Part shown: positions 1-10,892 of the stretch, piece by piece
Layout of the letters: each line of letters starts with the position of its first letter
Numbering within the stretch: the stretch's first letter is position 1
The notes under the pieces: generated by a model
Databases searched by the model: none
Told to the model about the DNA's origin: nothing
Seen by the model: the letters and a program-made list of their open reading frames with translations, nothing else
Made by a program: the position numbers and the translations under genes
NCBI GenBank assembly: GCA_014607495.2
Contig: CP053154.1
Coordinates: 12,958,001 to 13,022,000, forward strand
DNA: 64,000 nucleotides
Direction: 5' to 3'
Source of the DNA: Carposina sasakii
Taxonomy: Eukaryota; Arthropoda; Insecta; Lepidoptera; Carposinidae

Positions 1-3000
1 TGTATTTGGTTTTGATTTAACCAACTTTATCATAAAATGTATGGAAAATAGAAGAAATATATTTTAGCTTTCTCTTTCGTGAAATTACCTACTTAATATT
101 AAAATATTATACTACGTTTACTACTACCGTCTTTTAATACCACATTTGATAGCATTACGATTATGATGTTAATGGAATCTTTCTATATGGCAAACCAAAA
201 GGTAACTTAGAGCAACAAGCAAAAATTTGAACACTGAAAAGTTTCAACATAGTATCAATTGTGTAACCTAAATGCTAAAATTATTTCACACAGTGACGTC
301 ACAACAATGTTTTCAATGAAAATTCATATGTATCTGGAAGATTATGTCAGTGTCGATCTCCGTAACCCATTCATTACGAGTTGAAAGGAGTGTCGCTTCG
401 CGTGAGAATCGTGTCAGGACAGAGGGAGGTTCCCCCTTTTACTATACCTCCCCTCTCCCCCACCCCCGCGATTATTATGCTAAGTGTCTGCCGGTTATCG
501 CGGGGTGAGTTTTTCGCGCATCTGCTATTTATTTACGCTGTTAATATTCATAGGATTACGTAATTTTGTTACTAGCTTGACGACAACCTTACAGTTCGTT
601 ACGTTGAGTTACAATATGTGAGTCACCTAGTCATTTCTGTAAACAGAGTTTTGTCTCGCTATAGATCGCGTCATAATAACGTAAAATATTTGTTTCAAAA
701 ACAATCACAGTAAAATGCTTTACACGTTAACAAAACTTGGATGGAAACTCCAAATATTGACGCTGAAAACAAGGCTTCAGCTGGCAAAATCAAATTTCCG
801 TAAAAAGATACCATCAGTGAAATCAGCCAGGAACAGGCTAAAGGAGGAAAACAAAAGATCGTGTAACGAAAAGATAAATGAGCACGAACACTGTCTTTGA
901 AAGCACTACTGTCAAAATTCTAGTCTGCAACATGAAAATTTGATATTGTTCTACCAGTTCCCGTGATATTCGTGAAATCAGCTCTGCCCCTTGGGTATAA
1001 GATTAGAAATCGCATGACACTGTTTGCTGCATCCAACAGAGACACTGCAATAAGCTTCCGCTGATGTCTAGGCAGGAAATAAGTGAAGCCACAGACCGCT
1101 TTGAGTAAAGCCGATCCTTTAGTTAATATCCGAAGGGAAAAGTAAAGAAAGGCTGCAAAGGTAAAAAATTATCTTTTAACAGGGTTTTACACGGAACAGG
1201 TAAACGGTACTTAAGTAGATGAATCTACAAGTTTCTGGTGGAGATACTTTATAACAACAATTTTCATGATTATTCAATGATATCATTAAAGATAGATTGC
1301 TACCCCTTATTTAGATTCTGTCAGCACCTTACTATCAGCTTTTCTTTGAATGAGTTTAGCATGTATAATGCGAGCCGCAATTTCGTATTGATTCATCGAA
1401 GTATTATGACAACGAAAAAGGGAATGTTCAATATTATCTTTTTGTGATATTAGTTAGTGTTGTGCTCGCGATATGTCGTCCCGTTTTAGATTAAATGAGG
1501 GTATCGTAAAGTTATCGACAAACTTCAGTGCAATGTCCCTATATTTTAGTTGACTATTTGCTCTTCGATTAGTTGTAGATAAACCGGCTCGTTGTACAAA
1601 TTAGAAATATGATTGTAGGTATATGCCCTATAAATAAAGTACTTACATACTTAAACTTCAACAAATTGATTCTACAACATCAATATTTAGACAATCCACA
1701 AATTACAAATAGATAACAAAAGGTGATTAAAATATCTACAATTCACAAAAGACTAGCTTCGTTGACAATAATTACTGGATGTTTAATAACAAATCCATTA
1801 TCTGGGGACAAATACTACGATAGGAGCTCATCATCTGACCTTGTGACGTACGTTCGTAACTAACGCGCACATTTCTTTGTCTGGGAATCGTGTCAAGTGC
1901 ATCAAATATAATAGTAATGGTTCGTAGATCTAGTAATGATGCATCGTGCGAGCTGCACTTTGTTGCAATTGCAGGAAGGTTAGACTGACATATACCAAGA
2001 TTACAAACTACCAAGCCACCGAAACGATTATGGTTTCTTGGTTAATGCTCACCACAATAAATGTAATCTTGCTACTAAGGTCTACTAGCAAATCGGTAGG
2101 TAAATTACGTATCTTGCAAAAACAAAGCAGTAGCAACTTGTAGCGCGTTGAAATGTCAAAATACTTTAAAATTGCTGACAGGTAACAAGAATTCTATTAA
2201 AGATCATTGCTAGCATTGCATTATGGCATTGCTTTGATACGTAACATAATATGGGGCGGAATCGAAGAATATGAAACAGCAACTAAATCGAAATAGGTCA
2301 CCCATTTTTAGGACTAATATCTCAAACTCCTTATCAAAAACAATTCTGATTTTTCTTAATCATACAAAGACAAACATGCAGGCTCGATAAGATAGATAGA
2401 TACATGAAGTAAGTACGCGATGAGGTAAATAAGGTGATTAGAGATGTACACGACACTGACGTAACAGACAACGTACGAGTAGGTGCTAATAGACAACATC
2501 CGAGTAAAGACCGACAAAGTAGCAAATATTAATATTTGAGTAAATAATCGCGTGCCAACTTACGCACAAAGCGAATGTGAATATCTGATAATCCCAGTCT
2601 AAAGTGTAATGAAACGACAATGTAAGTAATGTATGCAGTGCATAAAACACGCTAAATATGCATCTAATTTGTAATGTAGAGCAAATAGTTTGTGGTGGAA
2701 ATGAAGTAGCATATATTGTAATTCTTGCTGTCCATAGACAAAATAAGACATATTTAGATATCTACGATTTCATAGGCACAGAAAATACTAAATGACAAGT
2801 AGTGTAGATTTCTTATAGGAACGAAGATGAAGTGTTCGTTGTAACTATTATTATAAATCTAAAAGCAAAAAAACACCCAGTCATATCCACTAGCCCAAAT
2901 CGTATAAAAGCAGCAAACACACTTTAATGCAGCATGAAACTCGCAAATACGAGTATTTTGCCTGCAGTACATTAGCGATTGAGGTAAAGGGCATAATGTA

Positions 3001-4690
3001 ACAGTAGCTGCATCGGCCTTGGATGCATTACAGATGACTGGCGGGATAACCTCGCGGCATTGCCTTCTCCGTCCTGCATTTATTGCATATGCTAACCTTA
3101 CCTACTAGTCTGCAACAACTTCGTAAATATAAGGCAGTTTTTGAGTACAAACTTTGTAGTTTAATGTTGTTAACATTTGCATTAAATAAATTTCAAAATA
3201 TGGCATACAATTTGTACATATGCAAACAAATAAAACTTAATATAATGAAAGGGTATGTAAACTATCTATCTATCTATCATTTTAAATGTAAAATTAGACC
3301 AAACTATGAAAAGGAATGTTTACTTCCAAAGGTTTGCCAACAACATATGGATAGTATTTGCAACATGGCATTGCAATGAAAGATTACCACGGAACAATAG
3401 GTAGGTGAAGAAAAAAAACAATTTATTAGTAGGTAGTCGACTTACTAATTAAATTACTTAGTATGTAATCATTCCAAATAATACAAGGGCACAAGAAATG
3501 GTGTTAGAATAACAACTACACAATAAATATTTCATTTATTAGCCCTCCTGTCGCTAAAACAATATGAAAATTTTCAAACCTACGCATTATTTCTAGCATA
3601 ATCTACATTATCATATAAATAGGTCCAAAACGAATGTTATTTATAACCACAGCAGGGTCACATCCTGCCGTAAGCATAAATACTTATTTTATGATTTTAC
3701 TTGGTAACCAGCCACTAATAAAAAATACAATTAAACCAAAATTTGTAAAAAAGAAAGAGACAAATTAAGAAGAAACTTTGAAACATATTCCATGTTACGT
3801 TTTATTTGCTTTCCGCGTAATGTAGCATTAAAGCTAGCAAATACTATTTATGCAGGAAATGTAATCACAAATGTGCCATATTTGTAAGATTAATTTAAGA
3901 TGCTGTCGGATTTACTTTTTCATCTACATGAAGGAATTCTTATTTAACCAGAGCTCTCAAGAATCAGTTACTTGATTTGACTACAATGTCTAAAGTGTGA
4001 CGCCAAACTAAGTTATCATCACATTTGATGACTGTATTAACGAACCAACAAAGTAAAATATAGGAAACATGCAAAAGTTTGAAACAGTGGTTCGTGCAAC
4101 ATGCACAATACAACTAAAAATTACTAAACATTGTTTTATTGTTGAAAATGACTGAACGATGAAAAAGGGAAAGATAAATTTCCTTACCCAAATGAGTATA
4201 TTGTATATTTCTTATAAAGACCGCTGTAAACTGTACATTGAACAGAGAAGTGGGTAAAAATAAAGCCATCTGCCGAACACAGCATGAAATAATTTAAAGT
4301 ACGAGACCCAGCCAATTAAAATTGGAGATGATGATAAACCAAGTGATAAAAAAGATGATATGTTAGCAGCTATGTTGAACAATGTACAAGATGTGCAAAA
4401 AGATGGAGTTGATGCGAGCAAATATTCAGATGTTCTAATTACGGCTCAAATGAGTGGCGAATTAAAGGAAATGAGCTTCCTGTGTATTAATTTATTTAAC
4501 TAATTAGAGTCACAGCACGTGGTCCAATTGTGAATCACATTATTTAAAAATTATTAAATAATATAAAAGGAAAATTACATTAAATACGTACTCTAGACGT
4601 TTTCAAGGTAGTGGACGTATCTATCAAGAGCATTACATCAGTAAAGCTAAAGTACTTAAATACTTAGTAGGTACACAAAAATGTTGATTA
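1..4690. other. AT-rich non-coding DNA, no gene recognised
   Basis: I see no protein or RNA gene here. Open frames are short, mostly lack ATG and have no plausible composition. Small items are a TGACGTCA (CRE-type) palindrome near 293-300, a four-unit TATC microsatellite at 3262-3278, and runs of A or T. Most of the stretch looks like unique intergenic or intronic sequence. Confidence 0.6.
360..560. promoter_or_regulatory. Possible regulatory patch (C/G-rich then homeodomain-type AT core)
   Basis: A GC-elevated block with a pyrimidine-rich run (430-472) is followed by GATTATTATGC, TATTTATTTACGC and GGATTACGTAAT, words resembling homeodomain, forkhead and bZIP sites. It stands out from the AT-rich surroundings. 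That it is an enhancer is inference only; conservation between species was not tested. Confidence 0.15.
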
Positions 4691-4827
4691 ACGGCCAATT
4701 TCAATAGTAGAGATCATAAAGAATCTCGGATTTTAAATTCCAAATTTGAAATTTTGTATGGAAACAATGGAAGATTTAATCTGAAATATGCAAAAATCTC
4801 TCGAGATCTGTTCTTGAAATTGGCTGT
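4691..4827. mobile_element. Degenerate foldback MITE
   Basis: The ends are inverted copies: GGCCAATTTCAA at the left and TTGAAATTGGC at 4814-4824. The similarity continues inward imperfectly (AGAGATC...GAATCTC against GAGATTTTTGCATATTTCAGATT read from the other strand). Short length, inverted ends and no coding potential fit a non-autonomous DNA transposon. The family is not assignable. Confidence 0.45.
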
Positions 4828-4830
4828 ATA

Positions 4831-6897
4831 ACTTCTACGCAGAGCACAAGAAGGCTCTATCATTTCTGAAAGTAGATAATAATCAATAAGAAAGACGTAG
4901 ACGGTGATAATAGGAAATCAAATACGTACTGCTATTGGAATTGCTACTGACATGAAAATGAGACAGATTTTTGATACAATACAATATTGCTTAAAAGTAG
5001 TGATTAAAACTTATACTAATACAATTAGCCTCAAAAGTCAATGCAATAGTAAACTAGGTGTTCCTACGTTCCTAGGTATAAGTAATAAAGTAACATAAAC
5101 AATGTGGGCGAAAGTGAACGCGGTCGCGCTTGACGGGCCGATAGGAATGATTGCGCAATACGATGCGCCTGCGCCGACGACGGCGGCAGCGGCTTCTCAG
5201 GGACTTACGGTCGAATGCAGTTTAAATGCAAGTGCATTCGTATGTACTATTTATGATAATAGCGGGTCATTATTCGTATTGTTAGTCTGTTCCCGGAATG
5301 ACAAGTTTCCAAATGTTCATTCGACCAAGAGAAGATTCGACCATGATTTATTTCTTTACTCTTGCTTGCAAATAAATAAATCATTTAGTTTGTCACATTA
5401 TAAAATAGTTATGGTCTCATTAAAATAACCGTCAAGTTATAAATTCTTTCCAGTACTTGGTCGAATACGTCTGTAGTGGTTTCATTTCATATTATTGAAT
5501 GGACAATAAGCATGCGGGCCGAAGGACCAAAGTTCGATGCCCGCGGACATAAATTACCCCCATGCTAGTGTGTAGCCACACGCTGATACGATCTTCCATT
5601 ACTATATTAACAGTTTTTTTTATTCCTCACATGCAAAATTGTCTGCTTCGAAGTATTTTAATTCATAAACTGGATGATGTTAATTGTGTTATTGTCGTAG
5701 TATAACTGTTGGGTACTTATAGATAGTACTTACTATTGCTAGTATCAAAGAGAATTATAACCCTAGTATGCAAAGATTTAACATTACTTTCCAGAGATGG
5801 TCTCTACATCACCACCAAGAATAATCCTTTACTTTGTCTTTGATTAGAATGTTAACTGTTGGTGAGATTGGGCCAAAAACAATACATATGAGTCTAATAA
5901 TAGAGAATAAGAGTTACTAGGAACTTTCAAATGGAAATAGTACGAACGTTTGGTTTCTTACCATACATTCTATACCAATATACTTACATTTGATTTTATT
6001 TTTATCCTTAAGTATGTATACTATTTATTTATGCTTATCTATGTTTATGTGTTTTATTTAGGTATTTATGTTTATGTAGTCTATTTAGGTATTTTTGAAT
6101 ATTTAGTTTATTGGTCTGTTTGTGTGCAACACATACCTACCTCTTATGTTTATTTCTCTTTCACGATTGGTTTGCTGGAAGAAATCTCTCTTAGAGATAA
6201 GCACGCCCTTGTACATTTTCTTTGCCATAAACTTTATTTGTGAAAACTTTACTGTGTACAATAAAGCATAATAATAATAAATAGTAATAACGTTCGTAAT
6301 GTCACGAAAACTCAACGAGTAATCACCCCTTACCGAAATACCGATACAAGAACCAGGAAAAGTAGGAAAACTATTGTTCTTGAGTATTCTTAGCGATATA
6401 GAATCTAGATTGTTAGCCAAGACAGTTAAACTTGTTATTCTAAGATAACGTCACTGGAATCGCCCACTTGAATCACATAACCACTTCTTCTGACGCAGTC
6501 GTCGAATAAAAAAGGTTCAACGCAGAAAGGCGTAAAGTGTAATCAACAATGGATGCATGTATAATAAAAATAAGTTATTAGTATGAAAATAAACTGCTAA
6601 GCTAAACTAACAATGAAAATGGCCTATTAAAGTACGAACGTTTAGTAGCTGTAATTACATTTAATTCTATGTAATTCAGAGTTACTGTAGTAAAACTTTA
6701 GCGAATAAACATGTAATGGATAAAGGCACGAATCATTTATAATGATTGAACATAAAATTTACCGAAAAATCGTAAAACAAACAATTACCAACATAAAATT
6801 TTCATAGTTGTGTGGAACTCTACCTAAATTAAATCGAGTAAGCAAGCCTTCCTTGTTTCTACTTTCTATTCTCTTCATAGATGTCTACAGTCAAGTT
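4831..6897. other. AT-rich non-coding DNA
   Basis: No gene is recognised. One frame stays open from 4904 to 5428 apart from a single TAA at 5096-5098. Its second part begins ATG at 5102 inside a GC-richer patch (5100-5220), but no domain is visible. 6000-6110 holds a degenerate tandem of TATTTAGGTATTTATGTTTATGT-like words. A B-box-like hairpin lies at 5511-5551. Nothing else stands out. Confidence 0.5.
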
Positions 6898-6898
6898 A

Positions 6899-7145
6899 TA
6901 CAGGTGTAACAAAAAGAGTATTTAAGCGAAAAGCTATGTAAATAGCCCACTATAGAGAAACTATTTCACTATCTCACACTCTCAAACTATAAAATCACAT
7001 GTTTATTTTTCAAGATAGTGTGGAGAATTCCGAAACAATTCAGGAATATTCATACAATATTGAAAAATAAACATGTGATTTCGAGTCGCAAATTTTGGAA
7101 ATAGTTTCTCTATAGTGGGCTATTTACAGAGCTTTTCGCTGTTCC
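6899..7145. mobile_element. Foldback MITE, copy A (3' end lost)
   Basis: The left arm starts TACAGGTGTAACAAAAAGAG and contains AGCGAAAAGCTATGTAAATAGCCCACTATAGAGAAACTATTT. The right arm (about 7060-7140) is its inverted copy, including AAATAGTTTCTCTATAGTGGGCTATTTAC. The outermost ~25 bases of the right terminus, present in copy B at 9566-9829, are missing. No coding sequence is present. Ends and target type suggest a Tc1/mariner-like family, which is inference. Confidence 0.75.
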
Positions 7146-7149
7146 CAAA

Positions 7150-7345
7150 ATCGAAGAAAAGAACTGCAGGGTCATAAAGGAATTCCTACGCTTAGCATAG
7201 CGAAGACAGATGTATATGACCTACTAGAGACAAGTTGATAGCTCATAGCCTTAGAGAGAACGCCCTTGAGCTTGAGTTCTTAGTCGACTCTTACGATATG
7301 CCCGGAAGGAGATACAGCTGATGTATTGTAGTGAAGCCCCGGATC
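7150..7345. repeat. Non-LTR retrotransposon or SINE fragment
   Basis: It contains GATAGCTCATAGCCT followed ~35 bases on by TAGTCGACTCTTACGA and a GC-rich tail with GCCCCGGATCAGCA. The same order (GTTAGCTTATCGCCT, TAGTCGACTCTTACGA, GCCCCGCATCAGCA) occurs at 38836-38938. This arrangement matches a retrotransposon 3' region widespread in Lepidoptera, from memory. Family assignment (CR1- or RTE-like) is uncertain. Confidence 0.5.
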
Positions 7346-7742
7346 AGCAAAGTGGAGTAAATTTTACATTGACCGCTAATTCTTCTAATTCCATTATTCT
7401 CTGGATTAGATTCTGTGGATTAGCGTAGAGTACGTTCCTAACTGTAACGTAAAAATGCAGTTCTGGTGAACCCAATGGGAATAGATTCATTAGTATATCA
7501 ATTCATACTGTTTGAATGAAATCTTATTTAACTTAATAGTAGGCTTTTTTTAACAGAATTTTGAAATGTATGTTTTTTTTTTCATTAACACATTAAATTA
7601 AAATGCACGTACAAATCAATCGCAAGCGGAAAGTTATTTAGGCCGCCCACGTGGTCGTTGACATCCGCCGGCTCTTAACCTTGGAGTTTCCTGTTTTTTT
7701 CCTTTTATTCATGTAATAAAACCAGTATACATATTCAGCGAT

Positions 7743-7958
7743 TTAATTCCCAACTTTTATTATTATCGCATTGCATCTGCTTATTGTATTGTATAAAAAC
7801 AGTGCGACGGCTCTTTTGATGGTGTCCGTATAAAGTTGTCTGTGCGCTTGAGACATGCGTGCGCGCAGCCTGTCATCTAGTAAACGTTGATTGTTTATTA
7901 TGCGAGACGTCGCGCGCTTGATCGCGCTTATTTTTAGCGAATATCCCACGCACTGCAT
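7743..7958 (-). CDS. Hypothetical small basic protein, 71 aa (tentative)
   Basis: The open frame starts with a true ATG in favourable context (AAACCATGC) and ends TAA. An AATAAA signal lies about 34 bases past the stop on the minus strand (plus-strand TTTATT at 7704-7709). The product is basic and helix-prone, rich in Arg, Ile and Asn, with no signal peptide or known motif. A TATAAAA word sits only ~10 bases before the ATG, too close to serve as its promoter. Codon composition looks more natural than in most frames here, and the block is GC-richer than its flanks. It could equally be chance or part of a conserved regulatory block. Confidence 0.22.
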   Translation of the reverse strand: MQCVGYSLKISAIKRATSRIINNQRLLDDRLRARMSQAHRQLYTDTIKRAVALFLYNTISRCNAIIIKVGN

Positions 7959-8315
7959 GGTTTTATACGAGAGGTGAACGGCCGGCTTTATTTCGAATTT
8001 TCGATACTATCGGAGTATCGCGTGTAGATTGTATACTATAGTATCATATCAACGAGCTTTAGGGAATGTTAATTGTGTTTTTTACTCATTATTTAAAACT
8101 CTACCATCGGAACGGCTTTTTATAGCTCGACATTATTTTAAGCTTTTCGGTAAGTAATAAAGATTTCCGGGCTTGTTCCATAAATATGTAGGTGCATTTT
8201 AGCGTAACAAATGACGCTTATGTAGTAAAAATAGGCTTAAGCGGGTTTCGAATCAAATCTTTAAAAAACATTCAGCAGTGTTGTTAATCGCATTAAACAG
8301 ACTAATGTTTATGTC

Positions 8316-8997
8316 CATAGATGAAAACAAAATAGCGGAAGATAGGGCACGTCCTTAAAATGGTCAACTAGAAATTAGGCATGCTACACAACTACACGCA
8401 CGAACACACACACAGCTGTAATTGTATTTAACGTTGTACACCACTGAGCGATAGAGACAAACCTATTTATTTCTATAATAGCGCGAGTGAGACAAGCGCG
8501 TTTCAATAGAGCATCATCGGAATAATTTCGGGTTGAGTCGTGTCAGCTCGTGTCCCAGACAATAACTATGGTAAGAAGCTACTGCAAAAACGAAACACAG
8601 CGGGCGCATTTGCATACGCACGGCACGTGTTTGCTTGTATAACTTGTCGCACATAGATGTATCATATATTTTTATCTCGCTCTGCAAAATGGCGATCAAA
8701 ACAATAAATGAATTTACAATTATTATCCTAAGAATTTAAAGTTTTCGTGTACTTATGCGTGAAAAGTGATTCCATGTGATTTTTTTTTTTGAGTGATTAG
8801 TACAACGCACAAAAACACATGAAGGCATTTTGATAACTTTTACCCCGCTTAAATAAAAAAAGAATTTCTTCCGTCACACGAGCGCGCTATTGCTACTCTC
8901 AACTGCAAATGAGTAAAATCAGGCGACGTTGGCCTAATTTAAGCGGTCCACGCGCTGGAGACGAGTCACTATCTTCCGCTATTTTGTTTTCATCTAA
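8316..8997. mobile_element. DNA transposon, 28-bp TIRs, 9-bp target duplication
   Basis: A perfect 28-bp inverted repeat beginning TAGATGAAAACAAAATAGCG lies at 8318-8345 and 8969-8996. GTTTATGTC occurs immediately outside both ends (8307-8315 and 8998-9006), as expected of a 9-bp target-site duplication. The interior holds a CA-rich run and GCGCGAGTGAGACAAGCGCG but no transposase, so the element is non-autonomous. A 9-bp duplication is typical of Mutator-like elements and also seen in some Merlin elements; the superfamily is inference. Confidence 0.8.
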
Positions 8998-9565
8998 GTT
9001 TATGTCTATAGTCTATGTAAATTTGTGTAGAGATGAGTCTCTAAACAAATTTCACTGATTGAAAAGGTTTTTATAATAGGTACCTAATTAATTACCATAT
9101 ACCATATAAAATAATGTAAATTTTTCTGTGTAAGGATGATGTAAAAGCAAACAAAATCCGTGTGTCTGCATCGTGTCCAAAAGTTACCAATGAAGTAAAT
9201 TCGACATTCCTAACTCAGCTTCACATACCTAGTCGGTACTTTCTACCAAACCAAACATTTTATTACATAGTCGTTAAGTGCATCTATGTTTACATCTCGA
9301 ATAATAAAATAACATAACAGTGCTTACATAAACATTGATTTATTCAATGATTACGATAGCAACAAGCCGTTACGTTTTATTGCAGGTTTTATTAGAATAA
9401 CAATAACTGGAGACCGTAAACAATAACCAGATTTCTATATTGCATTACACTAAACATCTAATAGTGTTAAAGAAAACAATACGGTTCATGAAGTCGAGCG
9501 AAGGTCCTGTATTAATATAATAAAGAATAAGAATAAAGCTGTCTTTACACCAGAGAAGTGTCATA

Positions 9566-9829
9566 TACAGGATGTAACAAAAAGGGTATGTTAAGCGAAA
9601 AGCTATGTAAATAGCCCACTATAGAGAACCTATTTCCAAAATTTGAGACTCGAAATCACATTTTTATTTTTCAATATTGTATGAAAATTCCTGAGATATT
9701 TAAAAATTCTCCATACTATCGGGAAAAATAAACATGTGATTTCGTGTCTCAAATTTTGTGGATAGGTTCTCTACAGTGGGCAATTTACATAGCTTTTTGC
9801 TTAACATACCCTTTTTGTTACACCCTGTA
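9566..9829. mobile_element. Foldback MITE, copy B (complete)
   Basis: The element runs from TACAGGATGTAACAAAAAGG to CCTTTTTGTTACACCCTGTA, with TA on each outer side (9564-9565 and 9830-9831). The arms are over 100 bases long, nearly the whole element, and pair with few mismatches (AAGCGAAAAGCTATGTAAAT against ATTTACATAGCTTTTTGCTT). It is the same family as the copy at 6899-7145. TA duplication and inverted ends fit a Tc1/mariner-type MITE. No protein is encoded. Confidence 0.85.
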
Positions 9830-10618
9830 TAGGTAATGTGGCTAGAGAAAGAGATTCATGATTGTGATATTCACATATACATTGGTCCATGATTACAATG
9901 AATATGATTGATGGATATCAAAAGCATCTAAAGTCAACTCGTGCGAATGCGGAGTCTAAGATTTTGGACTCAAAAATATTTCGTAGTGTGTGATGATGAG
10001 AACACAAACCGTTACTACTCGTACTAACCTAAAACTCAACTGGGTGTTAGGACTTCAAAATTGTGAACTCATGCCGAACGTATTAAATTTTTTTAAATCA
10101 ATAAACAATAATGGCGTTAAAATCGAACGCAATCTGTCAAAATGTAATCAGCAGCTAAATGCAACAACGTACTCGTACCTACGCAAGTCATAATCGACAA
10201 ACCGTAAATAACCAGAATGAGCTTTATCTTAATAACAGTGCAGCTGAAGACCAGGGAAACCTGTTCCACTTGCTAATGATCCATGAACCAACCAAAATAA
10301 AATCCATTTAAAAAAAGGGAATACACAGTTTTATAGAAAAATTGCCTAATCCGGAACTATCGGATTTAGTTTGGAGCAGATGTTTTGTTTTTTAAGTATA
10401 ACTGTTGATAACCTATTATCCTTTCCGTAACATTTGTGTGCATTAACTACGATTGACTATGAAATACTGCTGCTATTTGAACTCTGTATATGGTAGACAG
10501 TACACTACACTGCGAATAGTAATCATAACACATATACATCGACACGTGCAAATGATAACAACGTTTTTGATGATAAGATGAAGAAATCTATAGACACATT
10601 ATTACATGAGTTACATTA

Positions 10619-10892
10619 GGGGTCATCTATAAATTACGTCACACGAATTTCATGATATTTTGCCCTTCCCACCCTCCTTGTCACAGCTGGTCACAGTGTG
10701 ACAAGGTGAGACCCCCCCCCCCTAGTGTGACGCCACATTTAGCTTTTTTTGCAAATTTATATTTAGATATTATTCAATGAAAATGTGACGTCACGAAATT
10801 TAGGACCCCTCCCACCCCCTTGTCACACAATGTCACAGTTCGACGACCCCCTCCCTCCCCCTTAACCTGTGACGTAATATATGGATGGCCCC
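10619..10892. mobile_element. MITE with GGGGTCATC/GATGGCCCC ends
   Basis: The ends GGGGTCATCTATAAATTACG and GTAATATATGGATGGCCCC are inverted copies, flanked by TA on both sides (10617-10618, 10893-10894). The interior has repeated TGACGTCAC/GTGACAAGG words and a run of 13 C. The 'GGGCCATCCATAAATTACGTCAC' type of terminus is, from memory, common to MITEs in many insects. No coding capacity. Confidence 0.85.

Noticed and set aside
4904..5428. Frame open for ~525 bases except one stop
   Set aside because: No domain, splice or polyadenylation evidence; the two halves differ in composition as if unrelated.
5511..5551. tRNA T-arm-like hairpin with AGTTCGATGCC
   Set aside because: No A box, D arm or acceptor stem could be placed around it; at best a decayed SINE trace.
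5950..6243. 97-codon Tyr/Phe/Leu-rich frame
   Set aside because: It translates a degenerate TATTTAGG/TTTATG tandem repeat.
8514..8699. 61-codon minus-strand frame
   Set aside because: It lies wholly inside the non-autonomous transposon at 8316-8997 and has no motif.
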